Counted from the first letter of the stretch, positions 41,876 to 50,893 are shown. The stretch is DNA of 64,000 nt from Microbacterium croceum (GCF_023091245.1 NZ_JAHWXN010000001.1:434001-498000), one strand, 5' to 3'. Notes: generated from the sequence alone by a model not told the origin. Numbers and translations: made by a program.

Positions 41876-43848
41876 GCGGCATCGATGGGACCGTTCCGTT
41901 GCGCACCGTGACCTGCGGAGCCGAGACCGGCGTCTTCCTCCGCACCCACCTCACGGACGACCTCCTGCAGATCGATCACGCTGTCGAATTCGCCGACGCG
42001 GCCGATAGACGAGACCTCTCCGTCACGGTGAAGGTCACGGCGCTGGCCGAGGTCTCGGGTGTCGTCGTCGTCGACATCGATCTCGGCCGCCCGTTCGGCG
42101 TCGCGATGTACGACGAGGGCGTGGTGCAGCGCTTCGGTGACGCGGATCGGTGGATCGCGCCGCCTGCCGCCCTGCTCACCGCATACGCCATGTCCGTGAG
42201 CGACAGCCGCGTCGTGCACCTCGACGACGCATCCTCCGGCGCCGTGGTCTGCCGATGGTGCCCGGAGACCTTCATGCTCTCGGTCGTCGTCGCCGGGACC
42301 ATCGGCGACCACGCTCGAAGCGTCAGCGACGCAGCCTGGGACCCGGTCGAGCACGTCCGACCGGTCGCGATGGAACCGGGAGAGACCCGAGACGTCGTCA
42401 TCCGGATCCTGGACGCATCGGACCCCGCACCGCGGCTCTTCGAGAATGCCGTGGACTACTCCGACCCGCGGGATCTTCGCGCCCATCGGCTCGCACTGTG
42501 GGCGTCCGAGGTGCCGTGCCTGGGCAGCCTCGAGCACCGGGGAAGCACGTACCCGACGAGTTTCGCCCCGGAGCGCGCCTACGGGACGCTGCACACGTTC
42601 TTCGACCCGGACGCGTGGAGCGCATCCACCGCGCTGGCCTTCTCCGGCATCCCGTTCCTGCAGCAGCAGGCGCGCATGATCGTCGAACGATCCGTCGACG
42701 GCATCCGGCCGGACGGCCTCGTCCCGCACCACTTCGACGGCGAGGAGCCCCTCTACCTCGCCATCTCCGGCTCACCGCAACCCGGACCGAACATGTTCCT
42801 CATCGAGGCGGCGATCGAGATCGCGTGCGCGACGGGCGACGTCGAGTGGTTCCAGGACGTCTGGGCACGCGGACTCCGACGGGCAGCGGAATGGCTTCTC
42901 CGGCAGCGCAACCCCGAGACCGGCCTGCTCTCCGTGACCGGTGCCCTCTGGGCGGACACTTTCCGACGCGCCGGTATCACGCTGGATACGAACGCGATGG
43001 CCCTGCGGACCTTCCGTCGAGCTGCCGGTGCCGCCCGGGTCGCCGGTGATGGCATCGGCGATCGGCTCGAAGCAGCGGCTGATGCGGTGAAGGCCGGGTT
43101 CGGTGCGCTCTGGGCGGCCTCCGACGACCACTTCGTCACCAGCATCGCCACCGACGGCACGTTGCTCGACGACCATGTCGACACCGAGAACTACCTCGCG
43201 ATCGCCACCGGCGCCGCCACGGCCGAACAGGCCCGCCGCATCGTCGGCCTGTTAGACGACCATCCCCTCACCCATCCCGGCGGCAGGGGCACGTATGTGA
43301 GCCTGCGGCCCTACACCGCCGCGGACTGCTACGGCGGCAACGTGGGCGACTCCGACATAGCGATGGGGAGGCTGTGGTGGGCGGACCTTCTCGCACGACG
43401 CGCGATGGGCGACGCCGCCGCGTTCCGCTCGCTGTTCGAGCCGGTGCGGGGGGATCTGCTCGATCGGGTCTGGATGCGGGAGCGCTACGCCGAGGACGGG
43501 CGATTGGTGCGCCCGGACGGGTACCACGAGTATCCGGATCTGACGGACAACCTGCTCCGCGAGGGCCTCTGCGGGCTGGACCTGGACCTGACGTCGGTGT
43601 CGATCACGCCGATGCGAGGCGGACCGTTCCGTGCGCGCTGGGGAACGATCGAGTTGTCGCACTCGCCTGAACGCGTCCTCCTGCGCCTGGCCGACGACCT
43701 GCCTCGCAGCGTTCGCGTCGCCGGGCTCGTTCCCGGTGCGCGATACGCGCTCGTCGGTGCGGGGCCGCGTGAGGTGGACGCGAACGGGCAGGGCGTGGCC
43801 ACGTTCACGATGTCGCGCTCCTTCGTGTTGGAGCGGACCGAGAGCTGA
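41872..43848 (+). CDS. Six-hairpin glycosidase-like protein
   Basis: 658 aa, GTG start overlapping the FAH stop. About 200 residues of beta-sandwich (LDDASSGAVVCRWCPETFML) precede an (alpha/alpha)6 barrel: STYPTSFAPERAYGTLHTFF, GIRPDGLVPHHFDGEEPLYL, PNMFLIEAAIEIA, GALWADTFRRAGITLDTNAM, TYVSLRPYTAADCYGGNVGD. The layout resembles GH15/63/78/100-type enzymes, but I cannot assign a family or name catalytic acids. There is no signal peptide, so it works in the cytosol on an imported oligosaccharide. It ends the lactonase-hydrolase operon. Confidence 0.7.
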   Translation: MSGIDGTVPLRTVTCGAETGVFLRTHLTDDLLQIDHAVEFADAADRRDLSVTVKVTALAEVSGVVVVDIDLGRPFGVAMYDEGVVQRFGDADRWIAPPAALLTAYAMSVSDSRVVHLDDASSGAVVCRWCPETFMLSVVVAGTIGDHARSVSDAAWDPVEHVRPVAMEPGETRDVVIRILDASDPAPRLFENAVDYSDPRDLRAHRLALWASEVPCLGSLEHRGSTYPTSFAPERAYGTLHTFFDPDAWSASTALAFSGIPFLQQQARMIVERSVDGIRPDGLVPHHFDGEEPLYLAISGSPQPGPNMFLIEAAIEIACATGDVEWFQDVWARGLRRAAEWLLRQRNPETGLLSVTGALWADTFRRAGITLDTNAMALRTFRRAAGAARVAGDGIGDRLEAAADAVKAGFGALWAASDDHFVTSIATDGTLLDDHVDTENYLAIATGAATAEQARRIVGLLDDHPLTHPGGRGTYVSLRPYTAADCYGGNVGDSDIAMGRLWWADLLARRAMGDAAAFRSLFEPVRGDLLDRVWMRERYAEDGRLVRPDGYHEYPDLTDNLLREGLCGLDLDLTSVSITPMRGGPFRARWGTIELSHSPERVLLRLADDLPRSVRVAGLVPGARYALVGAGPREVDANGQGVATFTMSRSFVLERTES

Positions 43849-43870
43849 GGCCGGTGACGACGCCATGAAC

Positions 43871-43907
43871 CGGGGTGATCAGTCGCGGGCCTGCACCAAT
43901 CACCCCG
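43871..43907. terminator. Bidirectional terminator
   Basis: CGGGGTGAT and ATCACCCCG form a 9-bp stem with a 19-nt loop between the convergent glycosidase (stop 43848) and GH2 (stop 43929) genes. Confidence 0.6.
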
Positions 43908-43928
43908 TGTCGTCCGACGCCGTCTCGC

Positions 43929-45872
43929 TCAGCCGCGCTTCTCGGCCGCGAGGGTCCGGCCGTACACCTGTCCGAGCGCGCGGGCTGCCGGCTTCAGCCT
44001 TCCCTCGTAGTCGACTACCGCCAGGCTGATCGCACAAGGGAAGGAGTCGTGGCCCATCCAGACGATGAAGCCGCCGCACGCGGGGAAGCGGTCCATCGCC
44101 GAGGATGCCGCGACGGTGAGGGCGGCCGCCTGCTCGCGCTGGCTCTTCTCCACCCAGGTGGGCAGGTCCGTTTCCGGGATGTCATCGCGATCGAACCACC
44201 AGTTGGAGGTGTGGCGCCAGAGCTGTGCACGCTCCTCGGCGTTCGCGCCGTCGATCCCGTACTTCTCGAGCAGATCGACGCTGCTGGCCCCCGCGACACC
44301 GACCTCCGAGCGCAGCAGCGCATCGTCGGCATGCCAGTACCGCTCCCATTCCGCCGGGTCGGGTGAGACCACCCACGGCCCGTGCACATCATGGTGGAGC
44401 CCCTGCCCGAACTCGCTCTCGTCCGCGACGTACCGGGGTCCGGTCGGTGAGGTCGGCACCACCTTGCGGTCGGGGTCGATCGCGCGGATGGCTGCCTTCG
44501 CCGCCTGCAGCGCCGGATGGTCGAAGGTGAGCGGGGTGCCGGGAGTCGGTTCACCGGGCGCGCCCGCGAGCTCGTTCCCCCCGCTCCACACGATCACGGA
44601 GGGGTGATGATGCAGCGTTCGGGCGTAGTGCTCCGCGATCTCCGCGAGCTCTGCGGCGTAGGCAGCATCCGTGGGCGGGTGGTTGTCGAGTCCCGCGGAG
44701 CTCTGCGGCAGCTCCTGCCACACGAGCAGCCCCAGGTCGTCGCACATCTCATAGAACTCGTCGCGCTCGCGGGCGGATCCGCCCCAGACCCGCAGCAGGT
44801 TCACGCCAAGGTCGCGGTACTGCTCCAGGCGCTGTCGGTACTCCTCGAGCCCGACGTCGGCGTAGTCGCCCCGCAGCGGGATCCAGTTGACGCCGCGGAT
44901 GAAGACGGGCGCGCCGTCGATGTGCAGCAGCCACGGTTCGGCGTCATCCGGGGCTCCGGGGTTGCTCTGCCAGCGGACGTCTCGGAACCCGATCCGGCGT
45001 TCGACCGCCTGCCCTTCTTCGTCCTCCGTCACTCGCACGACATAGCAGCGCCCGGTCCCCCACCATCCGGTCACCCCGTCCGCGGTCAGCGTGAACTGGA
45101 ACGACCCTTCCGCGTCCGCCGTGGCGCTCGTCTCGGCGCGAGCATCTCCGTCGGAGGACAGCAGCGCGATCCGCAGTTCGGCACCGGCGGTCGCGGTTCC
45201 GGATCCGCTGACGGTCCCGGTTCCTGAGGTCGTCTCCGCCGTGGTCTCGGCGTTGAACTCCGCCCTGACGATCAGGTCCCTCGGGGCAGGAGCCCCCTGG
45301 CGCACGGTGAGCCGCCCCGCACGCGCCGGGCCGATCTGCACGACACGCGGCGTCCAGTCCCAGCCATAGTTGAAGCGCGGCCGCCAGTCTCGAAGCTCCG
45401 ACGTACGGCCGATCTGCCCCAGGTAGGGAGGAGGGGTCAGGAACACGAGAGCGATCGAGGCTCCGGAACGCGACGACGCATCTCCAAGGTCGACGCGCAG
45501 CGGCACGAAGGAGTTCGCCGTCTCGGCACGGCGCTCGCCATCGATGAACACCACGACGGGTCCGTCCAGACCGTCGAACTCGAGCTCGAGTCCGCCCTGT
45601 GGCAGATCCGCCGGCAGAGTCGCTCGCAGCACCCAGTGCCGATGTTCGATGAACTCACTCGCCCGGGACTGGAGTCCGATCGACGGATCGAGGATCAGCC
45701 CGTGCTCCCAGAGCGCACCGCGCACGGACCCCGGGAATCGGGCGGGGACCGGGCCGATGTCGCAACTGCGCGAGACGGCGGTCTCCACGGCGGAGGCCAG
45801 CTCCCACTCCCAGGGACGCCAGCCCTCGAGCGTCCAGGTGAGCGAGGCCAGATCGACGACGGTGCGCGTCAT
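43929..45872 (-). CDS. GH2 family beta-mannosidase
   Basis: 647 aa, shorter than the usual 820-860 because the C-terminal beta domains are missing or reduced. N-terminal jelly roll (WVLRATLPADLPQGGLELEF, FNYGWDWTPRVV), then the TIM barrel with VFIRGVNWIPLRGDY, LLRVWGGSARERDEFYEM, acid/base Glu in VIVWSGGNELAG and nucleophile Glu in ALLRSEVGVAGASS. NYGWDWTP and WSGGNE are beta-mannosidase-like. No signal peptide. It would release mannose from beta-linked manno-oligosaccharides such as the N-glycan core. GAAAGG precedes the ATG. It is downstream of GH92 in the same direction. Confidence 0.85.
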   Translation of the reverse strand: MTRTVVDLASLTWTLEGWRPWEWELASAVETAVSRSCDIGPVPARFPGSVRGALWEHGLILDPSIGLQSRASEFIEHRHWVLRATLPADLPQGGLELEFDGLDGPVVVFIDGERRAETANSFVPLRVDLGDASSRSGASIALVFLTPPPYLGQIGRTSELRDWRPRFNYGWDWTPRVVQIGPARAGRLTVRQGAPAPRDLIVRAEFNAETTAETTSGTGTVSGSGTATAGAELRIALLSSDGDARAETSATADAEGSFQFTLTADGVTGWWGTGRCYVVRVTEDEEGQAVERRIGFRDVRWQSNPGAPDDAEPWLLHIDGAPVFIRGVNWIPLRGDYADVGLEEYRQRLEQYRDLGVNLLRVWGGSARERDEFYEMCDDLGLLVWQELPQSSAGLDNHPPTDAAYAAELAEIAEHYARTLHHHPSVIVWSGGNELAGAPGEPTPGTPLTFDHPALQAAKAAIRAIDPDRKVVPTSPTGPRYVADESEFGQGLHHDVHGPWVVSPDPAEWERYWHADDALLRSEVGVAGASSVDLLEKYGIDGANAEERAQLWRHTSNWWFDRDDIPETDLPTWVEKSQREQAAALTVAASSAMDRFPACGGFIVWMGHDSFPCAISLAVVDYEGRLKPAARALGQVYGRTLAAEKRG

Positions 45873-45927
45873 GGGAATACCTTTCGTGGGGGGGTGCAGG
45901 GTGCTGGTTCCGAAGTGTCGGGGCGGA

Positions 45928-48900
45928 TCAGCGGGCGGCGAGGAGCTGGAGCTCGGCGAGCGAACGGGGTTCGGGGTCGCCGATCCGGAGGAGGTGTATG
46001 TGCGCGCTCAGCGGTTCCGGCACGACGAAGACGCGCGTCTCGTGGGGCCACCGCCAGGTGACACCGTTCTCGGCACAGAGGAGGCGCCGTGCGCCCGTGG
46101 CATCCTCGGCGAACACCTCCCAGCTCGACGGCCCTTCCGCAGGCACGGCCCCGCACGTCAGGGTATACAGCCGCACCGCCCTCGCTTGCTCGGTGACGAT
46201 GCACACGCAGCCCTGCCCGGTGACGACCGTCTCCGTACGCGCATCGTCGTCGCACAGGGCACGGACGTCGTCGGCGTCTCCGGTCACTGTCGCTGATTGG
46301 TCGATGATGTCGGCGAGGGGATGCACATCCTCATCGTCCCGGGTGACGGATGCGGGGTAGCTCCCGTCGAACCAGTCGGAGGGCACGCTGCCGAGCTCGA
46401 TCTCGATGCGACATCCGGCGAGCAGACGATGATGGTCGACGGTCACACGGTGCCAGTCCTCGCCGTCGACGCGCACGCGCTGGATGAACACGTCATCCGC
46501 GTGGTCGGAGCGCGTCTCGATACGTACGGTCCGGCCGTCGGCGACGTCGAACTCCGCGCCGCAGAACAGCGGTGTGGTGATCACGTACTCGCGTGATCCC
46601 GGTGCGAGGGGGTAGAGACCGAGCGCACCGAAGAGATACCAACAGCTCATCTCGCCGTTGTCCTCGTCTCCCGGGTAGCCCTGACCGAACTCCGAACCGA
46701 GGAACAGGCGCGATAGCGACTCCCGTACGATCTGCTGCATCCGTGCCTTGTCGTCGGTGTGCGCGTACAGATAGGGGATGTGGTGCGCGGGTTGGTTCGA
46801 GGGGGCGAACATGCCCATGCGGATGTCGCGTGCCTCGGTCATCTCGTGCACAGTGCGACCGTACGCGCCCCACACGGCCTCGTCGCCGCGTTCGTTGGTG
46901 TCGAAGAAGAGGTCGAGGCGACGACGGAGCCCGTCGCGCCCGCCCAGCAGACGCGCGAGGCCTGCACCGTCGTGCGGCGCCGTGAAATTCATCCCGAAGG
47001 CGTTGGTCTCGACGTAGTCGCCGCCCCACACCCGCGGATCGAACTGCGGATCGGGGATCGAGAACGCCCCGTGCGGCGCCCGTCCGCGGAAGAAGCCACT
47101 CATCGGATCGAACATCGTCGCGTAGGCACGGCAGCGGTCACGGAAGTAGACGGCGTTCGCGTGGAACTCCGCCGCTCGTGGATGCTCCTCGCCGAACCGC
47201 TCGCCGATTATCCGGGACAGCTCGGCCAGCGCGAAATCACTGATGGCGTTCTCGAGCGTCCACGACAGGCCCTCCTCGACGGTGTCGTCGACGTGTCCGC
47301 GGAAGAGGGCGCGCTCCGCTCCCTTGCGACCCGCCGAGCGTTCCGGAGAGGGCACGAGTGCGTTCTTGATCCCGGAGTCGTACGCGGCTTCAAGGTCTGT
47401 CAGCTCGACGCCCTTGGCGACTGCATCCGCGAACACGATGTCACTGCTCGTCCCGACCATGCAGTCGATGAAGCCGGGAGAGGTCCACCGCGGGACCCAG
47501 CCTGATTCCTGATAGTGCCGGACGATCCCGTAGAGCAGGTGTCCGGCGCGCTCCGGTGCGAAGAGGGCGTATGCGGGCCAGGCCGTGCGATACGTGTCCC
47601 AGAATCCGTTGTTGACGACCACGTCACCGGCGACGGCATCGCCTGTGGGCGCGGACTCGGGGCGGAAGGCAAACACATCGGGAGACATGGCACCGGACTC
47701 CGAGTGCTCGCCCAGCGCGCTCGGATACAGGAACAGGCGGTAGAGCGAGGAGTACACCGTCACGAGCTGATCGCGGCTCGCACCGTCGACACGGATCCGA
47801 CCGAGCAGGCGGTTCCACACCTGTGCCGCGTCGGCCACGGCCCGGTCGACGGTCAGGCCCGTGGCCACCGCTTCGTCCAGCCGTCGCAGCGCCTGCTCGG
47901 CGCCCAGCGTCGATGTCGCGAGGTACAGCGTCACGGAGGGCACGTCCATCCTCAGCGTCAAGCTGGTGGCCCAGGAGCCCTGCGCCGGCGGATCGTCGAC
48001 CGTGAACGCGCAGTCCAACGCGATGGCATGGTGAGTGACTGGAGCACCGGCGATCATGCCTGCCCGGTGCGCGTTGCGGACGAGGATCACCGCGCGTCCG
48101 TCGCGCTCGATCACGCGCACCTCTCCGCCCGCCGGCCCCTGGTCGAGGATGAGGGCTCCGCCCGCTTCGGCGAAGCGGACGGCGGCGATCGCGCCGGTCG
48201 CGACTGGAGCGATCCGGATGACGATGTCGTTCTCCAGACGGACGGCGTAATCGTGGGGCCGGGCGACTTCGTCGGCGTGGCGGAAGCGGCTCCCGACCTC
48301 GTCGAGGTCCGCCGGCACCGGGCGCACGTGGAGGCGCCCCCAATCCCCGATCCAGGGCGTGGCCGTGTGGGACAGCGCAATTCCGCGGAACGGTGTGCAG
48401 CACTCGGCGTCGTTGTGCTGGTGGTACGAGTAGGGCCACGCGAGGTCGTCCGTCGACGTCATCGGGACGATCAGCACGCCTCCGTTCGGGAGGGCCGTGG
48501 CAGGGACGGTGTTGCCCCGCGAGAAGCGCGCCGACGAGTGGGTCCCTCGGCGGGTGTCGACCAGACCTACCGGGCCGTCCTTACTCGGAGCGGGCGCGGT
48601 CGCGAGGAAGGGCCCGTCCACCCATGCGACGGCGTCGTATACGGAGGCGTGCGCACTCACGTGGATCTGCGCAGACACCACGCTCACGCCCGCGAACGCC
48701 GACAGGTCGACCTCCTTCCGCGTCCACTGATCGACGGAGATGCTGCGGGATCGTCCCTGATCCTCCGCGTCGATGCCGAAGCCGTGATGATCGCGAGCTC
48801 CCGCGTCGACAAGACGGCGCCCATCGGAGAACAGGAGGTCGATCGAGGTTCCCGTGGCCGCGTAGCCTCCCTCCCACCACGGCATCGCGCCGTGATCGGG

Positions 48901-49143
48901 GATGTGCCCGGGTACGAACTCGGCGAAGACGTAGTACTCGAGCAGATCGCCCGGCTGCAAGGTCCGTGTCGTGAACGTGAGGTCGGCGGTCAGGCGCCCG
49001 GAGCCCGAGCCCGGAATCTCAACGCGCAGACACGTCGGGCTCACGGCGCCGATGCCGGGACGCGAGGTCAACGACGTGTGCGGACCCGAACCCGAGGTGA
49101 CGGCGAGCGAGGCAGGCTCGATCGGTCGAGGGATGGTGCGCAC
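45928..49143 (-). CDS. GH92 family alpha-mannosidase
   Basis: 1071 aa. An N-terminal carbohydrate-binding-like module is followed by the GH92 catalytic region. GTHSSARFSRGNTVPATALP marks the N-terminal domain, and NNGFWDTYRTAWPAYALFAP, FGQGYPGDEDNGEMSCWYLF and GLYPLAPGSREYVITTPLF are family signatures that hold the calcium site and the catalytic acid region. A C-terminal discoidin-like part follows. No signal peptide is seen, which is unusual since most GH92 enzymes are exported; the substrate is then imported alpha-mannosides. A LacI-type operator lies upstream. Confidence 0.88.
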   Translation of the reverse strand: MRTIPRPIEPASLAVTSGSGPHTSLTSRPGIGAVSPTCLRVEIPGSGSGRLTADLTFTTRTLQPGDLLEYYVFAEFVPGHIPDHGAMPWWEGGYAATGTSIDLLFSDGRRLVDAGARDHHGFGIDAEDQGRSRSISVDQWTRKEVDLSAFAGVSVVSAQIHVSAHASVYDAVAWVDGPFLATAPAPSKDGPVGLVDTRRGTHSSARFSRGNTVPATALPNGGVLIVPMTSTDDLAWPYSYHQHNDAECCTPFRGIALSHTATPWIGDWGRLHVRPVPADLDEVGSRFRHADEVARPHDYAVRLENDIVIRIAPVATGAIAAVRFAEAGGALILDQGPAGGEVRVIERDGRAVILVRNAHRAGMIAGAPVTHHAIALDCAFTVDDPPAQGSWATSLTLRMDVPSVTLYLATSTLGAEQALRRLDEAVATGLTVDRAVADAAQVWNRLLGRIRVDGASRDQLVTVYSSLYRLFLYPSALGEHSESGAMSPDVFAFRPESAPTGDAVAGDVVVNNGFWDTYRTAWPAYALFAPERAGHLLYGIVRHYQESGWVPRWTSPGFIDCMVGTSSDIVFADAVAKGVELTDLEAAYDSGIKNALVPSPERSAGRKGAERALFRGHVDDTVEEGLSWTLENAISDFALAELSRIIGERFGEEHPRAAEFHANAVYFRDRCRAYATMFDPMSGFFRGRAPHGAFSIPDPQFDPRVWGGDYVETNAFGMNFTAPHDGAGLARLLGGRDGLRRRLDLFFDTNERGDEAVWGAYGRTVHEMTEARDIRMGMFAPSNQPAHHIPYLYAHTDDKARMQQIVRESLSRLFLGSEFGQGYPGDEDNGEMSCWYLFGALGLYPLAPGSREYVITTPLFCGAEFDVADGRTVRIETRSDHADDVFIQRVRVDGEDWHRVTVDHHRLLAGCRIEIELGSVPSDWFDGSYPASVTRDDEDVHPLADIIDQSATVTGDADDVRALCDDDARTETVVTGQGCVCIVTEQARAVRLYTLTCGAVPAEGPSSWEVFAEDATGARRLLCAENGVTWRWPHETRVFVVPEPLSAHIHLLRIGDPEPRSLAELQLLAAR

Positions 49144-49173
49144 GGTCGGTCTCCGGTTCGGGTCGTCACCTCA

Positions 49174-49187
49174 AGATAACGTTGTTC
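49174..49187. promoter_or_regulatory. LacI-type operator upstream of GH92
   Basis: AGATAACGTTGTTC matches the 25955 palindrome (AGACAACGTTGTCT) in 11 of 14 positions, including the AACGTT centre. It lies about 30 bp upstream of the GH92 start. The rest of the 212-bp gap to 49355 shows nothing else. Confidence 0.55.
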
Positions 49188-49355
49188 GGAAAATGCCACA
49201 AGAGGTCACCTACGACGGCGCTGCGATCGATCCCGCGGGGCCCTCCGCCATGGCAACGAGGAGGGGCGCCCGCTCGTGAAGTTCGTTCGAATGTTCGGGC
49301 GCCGCCGCTCGAAGTGTTGATGATGGCGGCGTTGCTCGCGATGCGACATCGATCG

Positions 49356-49646
49356 CTACGTTGCGACCGGCGTCAGGCCCGCCGCGCGGAAATGCCTGCG
49401 GATCGTCGTCGGACTGCAGCCGAGCTCGCGAGCGAAGCTAGCCCCGGCCCGTCGTTCCGTCTCGTACTGCTCGCGTAGCCACTCGATGTCTACGTGGAAT
49501 CGCGGCCGGCGACCCGGTCTCGAGGGAATACTGTGCGCGTCTCGAGTCCGAGCGACCGTTTGACGCGAGAGACCGAGCTTGACCGCGGTGGCACGGATCG
49601 AAAGGCCCTCGTCGTGTGCCGGCGGAAAGGCAGCCGGTAAGCCGGG
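49356..49646 (-). pseudogene. HTH protein, 5'-truncated
   Basis: An open frame of 97 codons without any start codon, closed upstream by a TGA at 49649. It encodes two HTH-like segments, SIRATAVKLGLSRQTVARTR and FARELGCSPTTIRRHF, joined by GRRPRFHVDIEWLREQYETE. This two-HTH layout is typical of small resolvase- or transposase-associated DNA-binding proteins in actinobacteria. The N-terminus is lost at the point where the fragment at 49679 begins on the other strand. Confidence 0.6.
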
Positions 49647-49678
49647 TCAGTGCAGGTTCCGGGTGGAGATGGCGGTGG

Positions 49679-49873
49679 ATCTCAGCGAAACTGCTGGTCG
49701 AGCGAACCGGACTTCCGAACAGCATCGTGACCTCCCTCATGAAGAAGCTCAGAGACGCCGACTTCATCACCTTCGTCGGCACAGCGCCTGGTGAACGCAC
49801 CCGCCCGTATGTCATCAACGAGAACCCCTGGTGGGACGCCGCCCGCCAGTACGCGCAGCGCAACAGCGGTTAG
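49679..49873 (+). pseudogene. Winged-helix regulator fragment (paralog of 51389-51715)
   Basis: The C-terminal part of a small regulator: AKLLVERTGLPNSIVTSLMK and GERTRPYVINENPWWDAARQ align with VIERTTGLAGSIVHGLLARL and GERTLTYQRREHLVWQAASQ of the intact gene at 51389. The N-terminal third is absent and replaced by unrelated DNA at about 49680. It is probably non-functional. Confidence 0.65.
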
Positions 49874-50244
49874 TGCGACATGGACCTCAGCGCGTCCGCG
49901 TGCTCGTCACACACCGTCCAGACCCACATCCGAATCACGTACTGCTTTGCCGAAACGCCGCAGAGCTCGCACACCTCGATGCTGGCCCACTCCGCAGCTC
50001 GGATCGCTTCGATGAACGCCTCGTTGTAGTCGTACGGGTCATCCGACGGACTCGCGGAGTAACTCAGCGAGCCGAACTTCGACTTGACCTGTTGCACACG
50101 GTAATCGGGTGCGATCTCCACGAGCGCGGCATCAAGGCGTTCCAGGAGTGTGTACCAGCCAGGGTTGACGTCCACGACGGGCGGCCAACCCGCATCGATG
50201 CGCGCGACAATCTTCCGGATGCTCGGCGGATACTCGTCGTTCAT
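49870..50244 (-). CDS. Small protein with CxxC motif, function unknown
   Basis: 124 aa. NPGWYTLLERLDAALVEIAP and DYRVQQVKSKFGSLSYSAS, then EVCELCG and VCDEHA near the C-terminus as a possible zinc site. The pattern (WxxLLxxLDxxL, YxxxQVKxKFGxL, CxxCG, CxxH) recalls a family common in mobile regions and prophages whose function is unknown. GGGAGG precedes the ATG. Its stop codon overlaps the end of the regulator fragment on the other strand. Confidence 0.65.
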   Translation of the reverse strand: MNDEYPPSIRKIVARIDAGWPPVVDVNPGWYTLLERLDAALVEIAPDYRVQQVKSKFGSLSYSASPSDDPYDYNEAFIEAIRAAEWASIEVCELCGVSAKQYVIRMWVWTVCDEHADALRSMSH

Positions 50245-50304
50245 GCGGGCCTCCCTAGCGTGACCTGCCCTTTAACCACATCGACGTCGAGTCTGCTGTT
50301 GGCG

Positions 50305-50760
50305 TCAGACATCGCGATCTTCACGCCCCCTGCCACTCTTGTTCCTCGCGCGAGAGAGCTCTCTGAACGCTCGCCCCACACGCAGGCTTCGCGTCACTCC
50401 GGAATCCCACGCGATCATGTTGCGACGCCGCCACTCGATCGCCACATGCCCACGAAACCCCGAGATGGCACGACGCCGCTCCATGAACTCCAGGCCTGGC
50501 GGAAAGGGAGCCGGTAGCCCGCACGTGTCCGGTAGGAGGTGAGCGAACAGCTCCGCGAATGTCGGACTCAGTCCCGTCCGTCGACGGGTCTGAGCGACGA
50601 AGACCGCCGCGGCGAGAGCCCACGACTCCGCCGTGTCGTCGCCGGTGAAGTCCTCGAAGACGTACGCCCAAGATGCAGGAGCCGGCGAGCCGATTCCTCT
50701 CCACCAGATCGGGTTGGAATCGGGTCCCACCGCCACCATCTCAATCACGATCGCACGCAC
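50305..50760 (-). CDS. Hypothetical protein
   Basis: 151 aa. I do not recognise a named family. Visible parts: DSNPIWWRGIGSPAPASWAY, ESWALAAAVFVAQTRRRTGL, PTFAELFAHLLPDTCGLPAP and a basic C-terminus (EWRRRNMIAWDSGVTRSLRV) that could contact nucleic acid. The GTG start at 50760 follows GGGAGAG at good spacing; a longer frame exists but has no supporting signal. Confidence 0.55.
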   Translation of the reverse strand: MRAIVIEMVAVGPDSNPIWWRGIGSPAPASWAYVFEDFTGDDTAESWALAAAVFVAQTRRRTGLSPTFAELFAHLLPDTCGLPAPFPPGLEFMERRRAISGFRGHVAIEWRRRNMIAWDSGVTRSLRVGRAFRELSRARNKSGRGREDRDV

Positions 50761-50850
50761 GGGCCTCTCCCGAGATGCGACCGGCTGTCGTCGAGAAGGG
50801 CAGCACACGTGCAGGAGCAGCGGAGGAAATCCGGAGAGCAAGGATTGTTT

Positions 50851-50893
50851 CGTATGGCCTCCCAAATTATGCCATACCGATTAGGCCATACCG
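50851..50893. repeat. Three-copy CGGTATGGC element upstream of an XRE gene
   Basis: GCCATACCG occurs at 50871 and 50885 (14 bp apart), and the inverted form CGTATGGC lies at 50851-50858. The set is 28 to 70 bp before the XRE start at 50921 and may be its operator. Confidence 0.5.

Noticed and set aside
20977..49683. Similar 30-bp stretches at about 20977 and 49654 (24 of 30 bases), first taken as copies of a dispersed repeat.
   Set aside because: A match of this length and identity is expected by chance several times among all pairs in a 64-kb high-GC sequence, and no similarity extends to either side.
49625..50515. Similar bases (GGCGGAAAGG, AGCCGGTA) in the HTH fragment and in the 151-aa gene, suggesting a duplicated segment.
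   Set aside because: Only about 24 bp with mismatches; the translated similarity (GLPA-x-FPP) is too short to show homology.
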